A DNA stretch of 18,746 nucleotides from an uncultured Campylobacter sp. (GCF_938030685.1 NZ_CALHHX010000080.1:1-18746), one strand, 5' to 3'; counted from the first letter of the stretch, positions 1-6,363 are shown. The notes: generated by a model not told the origin, from the sequence alone. Numbers and translations: made by a program.

Positions 1-2023
1 AGCGCGTGCCGCTTGCGTTTGCGCGGATGAAACACTGCTGCGGAAAGTCGAATGCCCCGAGCGAAAGCAGGATTAGCACGTCTTGCGGTTCTGCGGCGCC
101 CGACTTACTTTGCCGTTCGTTTTGTGGCTCGGCACAGCTTGGTTCGCTTTGCCATTCGTCTTGCGACTTAACGCGGCTTGGTTTGTCTTGCCATTGCTGC
201 TCGGCACGGTTTAATTTGCCTTGGTGTTCGGCTTGTAGCTCGTCATGGCTTAGCTCGCTTTGGCGCTCAACTTGTGACTTGACAGAATTTGACTTATTTT
301 GTAATTCTGCTTGCAGTTCGGCAGCGTGGTTTAGTTCGTTTTTTAGTTCGGCTTGCAATTCATTTTTGCAAGGCGCGGCGCTTGCTTTTTTTAGAATTTT
401 CGTAATGTTTGCTTCGTCTGTGTGGGTTGCATTTGATGCGGTGCTTTCTTTCGTTGGGGCCGCTACGAATGAGCCGCCCGCATTCGACACGTTGCTAGTA
501 TCTATTGTGCCGATCGTTGCGGACGCATTGTTTGTGCCTAGTGAATCGTTTGCGCCGACCGTCGTAAGGGCGTCTTCCACGCCGCTAGCATTTAACGCGC
601 TGCTTGTTGCGATCTGTTCGCAGGCTAAAGCGCGCTTTTCGCTCGGGGCGGGGCGGCTAAATTTAGCGCTTACTGCGACGGGAACGTCGCTCGTTAAATT
701 TACGCCGTTTGTGCTCAAGCGATCCTCGTTTAAATTTACGCCCGCTTCATCCGCGCGGTTTGTATTCAGTGGAGCGCTTGCTTTTTTTAGAATTTGCGTA
801 GCATTCGCGCAAGTTGAAATTTTATCGCCCGCTGTCGTAGCTGAAATTTTGCCGCCGCCTACTGAAATTTCATCCATGCTAGCACGCTCGGTTAAATTTC
901 CGCCGCGCGTCGCGTCTAAATTTATAACCTCGTCGTTTATCGTTTCGCCCGCGCCGCTTAAATTTACGCCATCCGCCGTGCAAATCCCGTCCGCGTCCAA
1001 GCTTTTTTGCGCGTCAAAGTAAAAAATTTCCTCAAAATGCACGAAAAAATCCTTGCCTTTGAAGGTGGAATTTTTAAAATTTCGCGCGATTGCCGCCGCG
1101 TCAAATTTTAAAAATTCCATCTCAAACCGCTGCGGCTCGCCCAATCCCGCGGTTTTGTTCTCGTAGATCAGATCGTAGATATCTTTGTCCATTTTGCGCC
1201 ATCGATCCTCGTATTTGCTCGCTACGGCGGCGTCGCGGTTTTTAAAATGCGAAATTTCGCCCGCTTTGCGCTGAACGTAGGGCGAGAGCTTTTGCATCGC
1301 GTAGAGGAAGTACTCCTCGCTGTCGGTGCGAAGCTCGAAGCGGCCGCCGCGCCCGAGCGTGCGTGCGATCTGTGAGGCGAACTCGTCGCTTATGACGCGG
1401 CGGTGCGGTACGTCGTCCCACGGTACGGGGAAGTGTAAAAACACGCGCTGCAGGCAGCTCGCAGGAAGCAGGCTCAGCAAAACCCGCGCGTCGGTGGCAA
1501 TCAGCGCAATGTTTTGCAGCCCCTCGCGGATCGCTAGCTTTGCGACCTGCTCGATCGCGGGTTTGTAAATTTCGATGCCGATTAGCAGCGCGTTTTGATT
1601 TGAGCGCGCTTGATGAAGCAGGTGTCTGCCCGAGCCGAAGCCGATCTCGATGAAAATTTTATTAAATTTAGAGTTTTTTACGAGGGATAAAATTTCATTC
1701 TCGCCCAAAATCAGCGGCGTTTTTTCGGTAAGCGAGCTGTCTTTGTAGGCAAACGACTGCGAGATGATCCGCCCGCAGAAGCGCTCTTTAAAAATTTCGA
1801 GCGCTCGCTGCAGATGAGCGATCTTAGCGGGCTTGGTGATCTTTTCGCCCTTTACTATCACTTTTCCGCTGCCGGGTTTAACGATGATAAAAAACTCGCT
1901 ATCAAAGCTTTTGGTTCGCACGAGCGTTAAATTTCTGCCGCGCGCCGTTTCTAAAAATTCGGTCTCGTCGAATCTAGCCGGCAGCGGCGGCAGGCTCACA
2001 CTTTGGGTTATAAAATTTGGCAA
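1..2023 (-). CDS. trmB: tRNA (guanine-N7-)-methyltransferase TrmB, with a giant low-complexity insertion; 3' end beyond the window
   Basis: The enzyme makes m7G46 in tRNA using S-adenosylmethionine in the cytoplasm. The frame was read by hand from a TTG at 2023 to the left edge with no stop, giving 674 visible residues. The N-terminus reads MPNFITQSVSLPPLP. The methyltransferase core follows, with the SAM-binding segment IEIGFGSGRHLL, then IGIEIYKPA, the family signature FLHFPVPWDDVPHRRVIS and FELRTDSEEYF. Campylobacter TrmB is about 390 residues. Here the C-terminal domain stops matching after FFVHFEEIFYF (about residue 336) and resumes at LILLSLGAFDFPQQCFI (about residue 650), so roughly 312 low-complexity residues lie between. 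The TTG start is three bases after the flpA stop, so translation is probably coupled. No strong ribosome site is seen. An ATG start is not available nearby. Family call secure; activity with the insertion is unknown. Confidence 0.93.
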   Translation of the reverse strand, partial: MPNFITQSVSLPPLPARFDETEFLETARGRNLTLVRTKSFDSEFFIIVKPGSGKVIVKGEKITKPAKIAHLQRALEIFKERFCGRIISQSFAYKDSSLTEKTPLILGENEILSLVKNSKFNKIFIEIGFGSGRHLLHQARSNQNALLIGIEIYKPAIEQVAKLAIREGLQNIALIATDARVLLSLLPASCLQRVFLHFPVPWDDVPHRRVISDEFASQIARTLGRGGRFELRTDSEEYFLYAMQKLSPYVQRKAGEISHFKNRDAAVASKYEDRWRKMDKDIYDLIYENKTAGLGEPQRFEMEFLKFDAAAIARNFKNSTFKGKDFFVHFEEIFYFDAQKSLDADGICTADGVNLSGAGETINDEVINLDATRGGNLTERASMDEISVGGGKISATTAGDKISTCANATQILKKASAPLNTNRADEAGVNLNEDRLSTNGVNLTSDVPVAVSAKFSRPAPSEKRALACEQIATSSALNASGVEDALTTVGANDSLGTNNASATIGTIDTSNVSNAGGSFVAAPTKESTASNATHTDEANITKILKKASAAPCKNELQAELKNELNHAAELQAELQNKSNSVKSQVERQSELSHDELQAEHQGKLNRAEQQWQDKPSRVKSQDEWQSEPSCAEPQNERQSKSGAAEPQDVLILLSLGAFDFPQQCFIRANASGTR
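83..361 (-). repeat. Degenerate 39-bp tandem repeat inside trmB
   Basis: About seven copies of a 13-residue unit are encoded on the minus strand. Examples are VERQSELSHDELQ, AEHQGKLNRAEQQ, DEWQSEPSCAEPQ and NERQSKSGAAEPQ; one copy is 11 residues. At DNA level the plus strand repeats blocks such as GGCTCGGCACAGCTTGGTTC about every 39 bases. The units are Gln/Glu/Ser/Asn rich and are probably disordered or weakly helical. Length variation between strains is expected if the tract is unstable. Confidence 0.7.
378..399. repeat. 22-bp direct repeat, copy 1 (pair at 774-795)
   Basis: The 22 bases here are identical to those at 774-795 (core TTGCTTTTTTTAGAATTT). Both copies encode Ile-Leu-Lys-Lys-Ala-Ser-Ala on the minus strand within the TrmB insertion, and flanking similarity is partial. 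This suggests internal duplication. Confidence 0.75.
656..1030 (-). repeat. Array of AAATTT/GAATTT words within trmB
   Basis: About eleven RAATTY sites were counted by eye in 375 bp. They are read in one phase on the coding strand, giving DEIS, GKIS, DKIS and TQIL, and five copies of a Val/Ile/Gly-Asn-Leu motif from GTAAATTTA-like words. It makes up the N-terminal half of the TrmB insertion. The same words occur in the arrays at 3001-3482 and 5722-6021. Confidence 0.7.
774..795. repeat. 22-bp direct repeat, copy 2 (pair at 378-399)
   Basis: Identical over 22 bases to 378-399 and in the same reading phase. It encodes the second ILKKASA segment of the TrmB insertion. Confidence 0.75.
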
Positions 2024-2026
2024 ACT

Positions 2027-2692
2027 TTATTCTGCCTGCGCTGCGGCAATGACTGCACTAGGCTTGGACAGCTCTCCGTTTTCGGTTTTGACGGTAATAC
2101 GGTATTCGTATCCTTCGCCGTAATCGATATTGTCGATATACTCAGCACTAAGTCTGCCGCGAACCTCTTTAATCGTGCTCCACGACTCGCCTCCCTTAGG
2201 ACGGCGCTCGATTAGATAGGAGCTTACGCGAAGATCCGGATGCGGACGCCAGATGATCTTAACGCGGCCCGGAAGCCCGTAGATAGCCTGCGCAAACGGC
2301 ACGGACTCTAACATCTTCGCCGTGCTTGCGATAGCGACCGGAGAAGGAGCCGAAACGCCCTTGGCGCCGTATGTGCGCACCGTGTATTTATACGAAGTGC
2401 CCGGCTGCAGCCTCGTATCTACGTAGTGAGTGGAGTATGGATCTGTGATGGTGGCGATCTTTTTGGCTTCGCCGCCGCTTGCAGGCGCTCGGTAAACGAC
2501 AAAGCCCAACACGGCGGTATTTGAGTCGTATCTAGGCCACTCAAGCCCGATCTCATCGTCGCTCGTGATCGTCCTGATCCCCTCTACGCGCGGAAGGCTC
2601 TCGTCGCTTGCACTAGGCGCGCTAGACATAGCGCAGCCACCCGCTAGTATCGCTAAAGTAGCGCTCAACGTTAGTCGGTAAAATTTTTTCAT
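2027..2692 (-). CDS. flpA: FlpA-like fibronectin type III lipoprotein (short form)
   Basis: This is a predicted surface or outer-membrane lipoprotein of 221 residues. MKKFYRLTLSATLAILAGGC is a lipoprotein-type signal peptide with Cys20; the LAGGC lipobox is slightly off consensus. Two fibronectin type III domains follow, about residues 35-125 and 128-218. The second contains WRPHPDLRV (148-156). In C. jejuni the FlpA adhesin (Cj1279c) binds host fibronectin through WRPHPDFRV in its second FnIII domain, so one residue differs. Gene order rluD-like–flpA–trmB also matches C. jejuni. C. jejuni FlpA is about 410 residues with three FnIII domains; this one ends after two, directly before trmB. I chose the ATG at 2692 because AAAGGA lies eight bases upstream; the ATG at 2701 overlaps that site. 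Fibronectin binding here is inferred. Confidence 0.88.
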   Translation of the reverse strand: MKKFYRLTLSATLAILAGGCAMSSAPSASDESLPRVEGIRTITSDDEIGLEWPRYDSNTAVLGFVVYRAPASGGEAKKIATITDPYSTHYVDTRLQPGTSYKYTVRTYGAKGVSAPSPVAIASTAKMLESVPFAQAIYGLPGRVKIIWRPHPDLRVSSYLIERRPKGGESWSTIKEVRGRLSAEYIDNIDYGEGYEYRITVKTENGELSKPSAVIAAAQAE

Positions 2693-4109
2693 AAATTTCA
2701 TCCTTTACCTTTTGATTTGTCGTAAAATTTAGAAATTCGCTCGGCAAGCCCGCGCATATTTTCACCTCTTTGCCGCTTCGCGGATGGATGAAATAGAGCA
2801 AATAGGCATGGAGCAAAATCCTGCTAATTTTAGCGTTTTCGCTCTTAAATCCGTATAAATGATCGCCCAAAATGTGCCGATTTATCGAGCTTAAATGCAC
2901 GCGGATCTGATGCGTGCGACCCGTGAAGAGCTTCGCCGCGACGAGATTAAAGCTCTTTAAGTTTATCGGCGGCAGCTTATAGTTTTGAGCGGGATTTTTA
3001 AAATTTAAAGCCTTATTCTCGGCGAGACGGGCGGTTTGGGTTTGATCCGCGCTCATATCGGCGGTTAAAATTTTATCTGCGTTATCCGCGCGGTTATTTG
3101 GAATTTTATCTGCGCTTTGAATTAAAATTTTATCCGCGCTCTGCATGCAATTATTTGAAATTTCATCCACGTTATCCGCACGATTATTTAAAATTTTATC
3201 CGTGCCTGCGTTGGGATTCGCGCTTGCGTGGGTCGCTAAAATTTTACTCGCATCTGCGTCCCTGCTAGCGTTTAAAATTTTATCCTTGCCTGTGGATACA
3301 GCCGAAATTTTATTCGCATCACCAGTTGAAATTTTATCCATAGCGTCGCCCAAAATTTTCTCTTCAGTGGAAATTCTACTTGCGCTTGCGTTCGCAGCCG
3401 TACCGTCGCCTGCGCCTAAAATTTCATCGCACCTCTCGGCGGAGTTTTGAAGTTCCGTTAATTCCGCTCCGCTTAAAATTTCATAAAACGCGCTCTTTGC
3501 GCTACGTCCGCCGGGCACGATCCCCATTTTTAGACGGTTTGCGGGGTTGCGAGAGATCGGTCGCTCGATCACGCAGGGCTCTTTCAGCGGCAGGTCGATG
3601 AGCGCGAGGTATATCCGCCCCATGCTCTTATCGCTTAGCTGCGCCGAGAGCGCGGCGTGCGCGGCGTTGTTTTTGGCGACGAGCAGGGCTCCGCTGGTAA
3701 GTTTGTCCAGGCGGTGCACGATGCCCGCGCGAAGCTCGCCGCCGAGGCTGGAAAGCAGATAGCCGCGAGACTTGAGCCAGTCCACGAGCGTGGGTTCTTT
3801 GACGCTTGCGGCGGGATGGACGGTAAGGCCCGCGGGTTTATTTACCACGAGCAGATCATCGTCCTCGTATAAAATTTCAACGTCGAAATCCAGCCGTTGC
3901 GCGCTCATTTGCTGCGGCGCGGGCGCGGGGTAGTCGATGTGTACGAGCTCGCCCGCAGATAGCTTGTAGCCGGGCTTAGTCTGCACGGCTCCGTCCACTT
4001 TGACCGCAGCGGATTTGATTAAGCTCGATATTTGATTGCGCGAAATTCCAAGCTGCGAGCTTAAAAAAACGTCGAGTCTTTCGCTGCATTGTGATATTAG
4101 ATTATCCAA
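2622..4109 (-). CDS. RluA-family (RluD/RluC-like) 23S rRNA pseudouridine synthase with a large insertion
   Basis: It is predicted to isomerise uridine to pseudouridine in large-subunit rRNA. The protein is 495 residues against about 320 usual. An S4 RNA-binding domain occupies residues 10-60. Catalytic-domain blocks are VVNKPAGLTVHP (88-99), HRLDKLTSGALLV (132-144, catalytic Asp in HRLD) and FTGRTHQIRVHL (395-406). About 165 residues of low-complexity sequence rich in DKIL/DEIS separate SAKSAFYEIL (203-212) from KSFNLVAAKL (385-394), two parts normally joined by a short loop. The last 33 residues or so extend beyond the usual end and overlap flpA by 71 nt. Start is TTG with AAGG seven bases upstream; no ATG is available before residue 68. 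It matches Cj1280c by position. The target uridine cannot be assigned from sequence. Confidence 0.9.
   Translation of the reverse strand: MDNLISQCSERLDVFLSSQLGISRNQISSLIKSAAVKVDGAVQTKPGYKLSAGELVHIDYPAPAPQQMSAQRLDFDVEILYEDDDLLVVNKPAGLTVHPAASVKEPTLVDWLKSRGYLLSSLGGELRAGIVHRLDKLTSGALLVAKNNAAHAALSAQLSDKSMGRIYLALIDLPLKEPCVIERPISRNPANRLKMGIVPGGRSAKSAFYEILSGAELTELQNSAERCDEILGAGDGTAANASASRISTEEKILGDAMDKISTGDANKISAVSTGKDKILNASRDADASKILATHASANPNAGTDKILNNRADNVDEISNNCMQSADKILIQSADKIPNNRADNADKILTADMSADQTQTARLAENKALNFKNPAQNYKLPPINLKSFNLVAAKLFTGRTHQIRVHLSSINRHILGDHLYGFKSENAKISRILLHAYLLYFIHPRSGKEVKICAGLPSEFLNFTTNQKVKDEIYEKILPTNVERYFSDTSGWLRYV
2701..2706 (-). promoter_or_regulatory. Ribosome binding site that decides the flpA start
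   Basis: AAAGGA on the minus strand sits eight bases before the ATG at 2692 and overlaps the in-frame ATG at 2701, which favours 2692. It lies inside the 3' end of the upstream pseudouridine synthase gene. Confidence 0.65.
3065..3116. repeat. Imperfect ~52-bp direct duplication, copy 1 (pair at 3155-3206)
   Basis: This segment resembles 3155-3206 at an offset of exactly 90 bases. Shared blocks include GTTATCCGC, TTATTT and AATTTTATC. The protein products are DKIPNNRADNADKIL and DKILNNRADNVDEIS. The offset is a multiple of three, so the frame is kept. Confidence 0.7.
3155..3206. repeat. Imperfect ~52-bp direct duplication, copy 2 (pair at 3065-3116)
   Basis: Second copy of the 90-bp-offset duplication inside the pseudouridine synthase insertion. 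It encodes DKILNNRADNVDEIS. Confidence 0.7.
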
Positions 4110-4162
4110 ATTTATACCTTTTTTGGCTATTCTTACGTCAAAATTTTAATTAGGATTAAGCG
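4110..4162. promoter_or_regulatory. Divergent intergenic region between the pseudouridine synthase gene and rodA
   Basis: These 53 bases carry the start signals of two divergent genes. AAGG (minus strand, 4117-4120) lies seven bases before the TTG at 4109. TAGGA (plus, 4151-4155) lies seven bases before the TTG at 4163. AT-rich words such as TATAAA and TTTTAATTA could be -10 elements, but each lies too close to its start codon to be convincing, so promoters may lie inside the opposite gene. Confidence 0.45.
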
Positions 4163-5269
4163 TTGTTTAAAATTGACAAAAAGATTTTAGCATATTTTGA
4201 TTTCATTCAACCTTTTTTAATCGTGCCGATAGTGGTTTTTTCATACGTTTTAATAAGCGAGGCAAACGACGTGCTGTCTTCAAAACAGGTAGTATATTTT
4301 GGCGTCGGATTTGCCGTTTTTACTCTATTTTTTCTCTTTCCGATACGCAAATTTTTATATCTCATACCGATATTTTATTGGACAAATATCATATTGCTGC
4401 TCAGCGTTGATTTTTTCGGCGTTAGCAAGCTAGGAGCTAGGCGCTGGCTGGAGATCCCTTTCGTGCATTTTACCCTGCAGCCCAGCGAGGTGATGAAACC
4501 CGCGTTTATCCTGATGCTGATGTATCTGATACACAAAAATCCGCCGCCGAAAAACGGTTACGGGCTGAAGGATTTTTTGCGCCTTAGTTTTTACATACTT
4601 CTGCCCTTCGTTCTGATCGCGAAAGAGCCCGATCTGGGCACCGCCGCAATACTTTTTTTGACGGGATTTGCGATCCTTTTTATCATCGGCGTCGATAAAA
4701 AAATTTGGCTTACGCTGATCATCGTTTTTGTGGCCAGCTCGCCGATTTTGTACGAAAACATGCACGATTATCAAAAAAAGCGCATCGCCGATTTTATCAG
4801 CGAGGAGCCTAATTACCAGGTAAAGCAGGCGATCATCGCTATCGGAAACGGCGGCATCTACGGCAAGGATAAGGATGAAGCGACGCAGACGCACTTTAAA
4901 TTCTTACCGATTGCGACGAGCGATTTTATCTTCGCTTATACGATCGAGCGCTTCGGCTTTGTAGGGGCTGCCGCGCTGATCGCGCTGTATGCACTGCTGA
5001 TACTGCATCTGCTGAGCCTGAACTACGATTTCAAAAGCGATTATCTGATACGGGTCTTTACGAGCGCGCTTGCCTCGCTCATTTTCATTTATACAGGCGT
5101 TAATATCTCGATGGTGGTAGGTTTCGCGCCCGTCGTTGGCGTGCCGCTGCCGTTTTTCAGCTACGGCGGCAGCAGCTTCATCACTTTTATGATCCTCTTT
5201 GGAATTTTGCAAAATTTGCTGACGTTTAGGATGAAAGATAACTACAAGACCTACAAGATAAGGATGTAA
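4163..5269 (+). CDS. rodA: Rod-shape determining SEDS peptidoglycan polymerase RodA
   Basis: RodA is a SEDS-family glycosyltransferase that polymerises glycan strands from lipid II with a class B PBP partner during cell elongation, in the inner membrane. The 368 residues contain about ten hydrophobic segments. Family signatures are GARRWLEIPFVHFTLQPSEVMK starting at residue 91 (the LQPSE block at 105-109), KEPDLGTA (154-161), KFLPIATSDFIFA (246-258, Asp254 at the essential SEDS aspartate position) and GVPLPFFSYGGSS (326-338). Length is normal. The start is TTG at 4163 with TAGGA seven bases upstream; the product begins MFKIDKKILAYFD. It is divergent from the pseudouridine synthase gene, as C. 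jejuni mrdB is from Cj1280c. The next gene downstream is convergent. Confidence 0.94.
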   Translation: MFKIDKKILAYFDFIQPFLIVPIVVFSYVLISEANDVLSSKQVVYFGVGFAVFTLFFLFPIRKFLYLIPIFYWTNIILLLSVDFFGVSKLGARRWLEIPFVHFTLQPSEVMKPAFILMLMYLIHKNPPPKNGYGLKDFLRLSFYILLPFVLIAKEPDLGTAAILFLTGFAILFIIGVDKKIWLTLIIVFVASSPILYENMHDYQKKRIADFISEEPNYQVKQAIIAIGNGGIYGKDKDEATQTHFKFLPIATSDFIFAYTIERFGFVGAAALIALYALLILHLLSLNYDFKSDYLIRVFTSALASLIFIYTGVNISMVVGFAPVVGVPLPFFSYGGSSFITFMILFGILQNLLTFRMKDNYKTYKIRM

Positions 5270-5277
5270 ATTTGGCG

Positions 5278-5327
5278 CTCGCGCGGATAAATTTTGAAAT
5301 TCTACAAAATCGCGCGAGTTTATTTTG
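5278..5327. terminator. Possible terminator between convergent rodA and the small membrane gene
   Basis: CTCGCGCGGAT (5278-5288) can pair with ATCGCGCGAG (5309-5318) with one bulged base. A T-rich run TTTATTTT follows. It begins nine bases after the rodA stop. The loop of about 20 bases is long for a Rho-independent terminator, so this is only a candidate. Confidence 0.4.
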
Positions 5328-5372
5328 AGCCTCGGCGGTGAAATTTAAAGCAGCGGGCAAATTTAAAGCTCG

Positions 5373-5698
5373 CTACAAAATCACGCCGATACCGAGCGTA
5401 AAAACCACCGCGAAAAGGGCGTATGTAAAGGCAAATTCTAAAGTTTGCGAATTAAAAAATCCGTAGTACAAAATGCTCGTGAAAAATCCGCCCACGAAGG
5501 CTACGGCAAGGATCTCGATCCGCGCCGCGACGGGCTTTGCGCCGCAAAATTTGTATAGATAAAAACCCCGTAGAAGCTGATCGCAAACCAGATCATCGCA
5601 GGCACCGGCCCGCTTATGCGTGTCATGCCGAACAGATTTGCAAAATTTAAAAGCAGCAAAAATATCACCGCAAGCGCGATCAGCGCGGATTTGATCAT
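5373..5698 (-). pseudogene. Small membrane protein gene, apparently split by a frameshift
   Basis: I do not recognise this family. The first part starts at ATG 5698, overlapping the upstream stop as ATGA. It encodes MIKSALIALAVIFLLLLNF and a second hydrophobic stretch ending FYGVFIYTNFAAQ, then runs into charged PSRRGSRSLP and stops at 5501. The -1/+1-related frame from about 5560 down to 5373 reads KPVAARIEILAVAFVGGFF, then TSILYYGFF and TYALFAVVFTLGIGVIL, which is clearly membrane-like but has no start codon of its own between 5560 and 5500. Joined near 5535-5560 they would give about 108 residues with four hydrophobic segments. The cause could be true inactivation, a sequencing error or recoding. 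Alternatively only the 65-residue first part is made. Confidence 0.55.
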
Positions 5699-6363
5699 CT
5701 ATCGCGCCTTGCGCCATCCGCGGAATTTTCACCGCCCTGATTGAAATTTTGCGAGGAATTTTCATCCGCGCCGTCTTCGCCCGCGCCGTCGTTTGAAATT
5801 TTAAAATTTTCGTCGGAAATTTCATCTGCACCGCTCACAGAATTTTCACCGAGATCGTCATTGGAATTTAAAATTTCATCGCCGCTTTTAAAGTTTAAAA
5901 TTTCATCCGTCGCAGCGTCTTTGCTTTGCGGCTCCCGCGCCTCTTTTGCGTCGCAGAAATCCGCGTCTTTTAAATTTGCGCTCTCATCTAAATTTTTAGA
6001 GCTCTCGTCCGCAGAATTTTTATAAGCTTTGTTTGAAAATCTTTTGTGCTTGATCTGTAGATAAAAGATGAAGGCGACGAATGCCACCGCGGTGATCGCG
6101 ATGTAGTAGCGGTTTTCGAAGAGCAGCACGCCCTCCACTAGCCCCGAAAACAGCGCCAGTAGCGAGGCAGTAAGAAACGGAAAGCGCACGAGCTCCTTTT
6201 CGCCGATCGCTAAGGCGATGAGCGCGACGCCGAAGATCGTGGCGTTTAGCAGCGCGCCTAGGATTTTGATCTCAGAAAAAAGGCTCGGATTTACGCGCGA
6301 AGTGACGTAGAGTGCGAGCGCGACGGCTGCGAAAAGCAGGATCAAAAATACGATTTTTTTCAT
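5695..6363 (-). CDS. Four-helix membrane protein with a repeat-rich acidic cytoplasmic-type tail, function unknown
   Basis: The 222 residues divide into two halves. Residues 1-106 hold four hydrophobic segments: about 3-21 (VFLILLFAAVALALYVTS), 34-54, 61-82 and 86-103, ending in positive IKHKR. Residues 107-222 are low complexity, rich in Asp, Glu, Asn and Ser, with DEILNFKSG, DEILNSND, DEISDEN and FKISNDG, so the tail looks disordered. The tail is encoded by the same AAATTT-type words as the TrmB and pseudouridine synthase insertions. AAAGG lies a few bases before the ATG at 6363. The stop overlaps the next small membrane gene by ATGA, so the pair is probably translationally coupled. I cannot name a family or function. 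Confidence 0.7.
   Translation of the reverse strand: MKKIVFLILLFAAVALALYVTSRVNPSLFSEIKILGALLNATIFGVALIALAIGEKELVRFPFLTASLLALFSGLVEGVLLFENRYYIAITAVAFVAFIFYLQIKHKRFSNKAYKNSADESSKNLDESANLKDADFCDAKEAREPQSKDAATDEILNFKSGDEILNSNDDLGENSVSGADEISDENFKISNDGAGEDGADENSSQNFNQGGENSADGARRDR
5722..6021 (-). repeat. Array of AAATTT/GAATTT words in the membrane-protein tail
   Basis: Thirteen RAATTY sites were counted by eye in 300 bp. Several read GATGAAATTT or GGTGAAAATTC on the coding strand and give DEIL, DEIS and GENS in one phase. The array covers the acidic tail only; the four-helix part upstream of it has almost none. Confidence 0.75.

Larger units (their letters stand above)
3001..3482 (-). repeat. Array of GRTRAAATTY words within the pseudouridine synthase gene
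   Basis: Fourteen RAATTY sites were counted by eye in 482 bp, about one per 35 bases, against three in the 627 bp of the same gene upstream. On the coding strand most read GATAAAATTTTA (DKIL), GATGAAATTTC (DEIS) or close variants such as NKIS, SKIL, EKIL and DKIP. All are in the same codon phase, and the extended words share one orientation. Confidence 0.8.

Noticed and set aside
80..1015. Intein or intron inside trmB
   Set aside because: No Cys/Ser splice start, no His-Asn end, no homing endonuclease motifs and no intron-like RNA structure. The sequence is repetitive and polar.
6..1022. Plus-strand open frame of 338 codons opposite trmB
   Set aside because: It mirrors the low-complexity insertion on the other strand, is Ser/Ala/Phe/Cys rich, and has no family features. 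The conserved TrmB flanks prove the minus strand codes.
656..1030. CRISPR-like array
   Set aside because: Units are 10-12 bp words within an open frame, with no uniform repeat and spacer lengths.
4110..4135. TTGACG/TATAAA as a sigma-70 promoter for the pseudouridine synthase gene
   Set aside because: The -10 would sit directly before the TTG start, so the transcript would begin inside the coding region.
4430..5212. Minus-strand open frames opposite rodA
   Set aside because: Shadows of the rodA coding frame, with charged random-looking composition.
5373..5831. 152-residue minus-strand frame starting at 5831
   Set aside because: Its first part is out of frame with the tail of the upstream membrane gene and looks non-coding. 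Only the last ~54 residues are protein-like, best explained as the shifted end of the gene starting at 5698.
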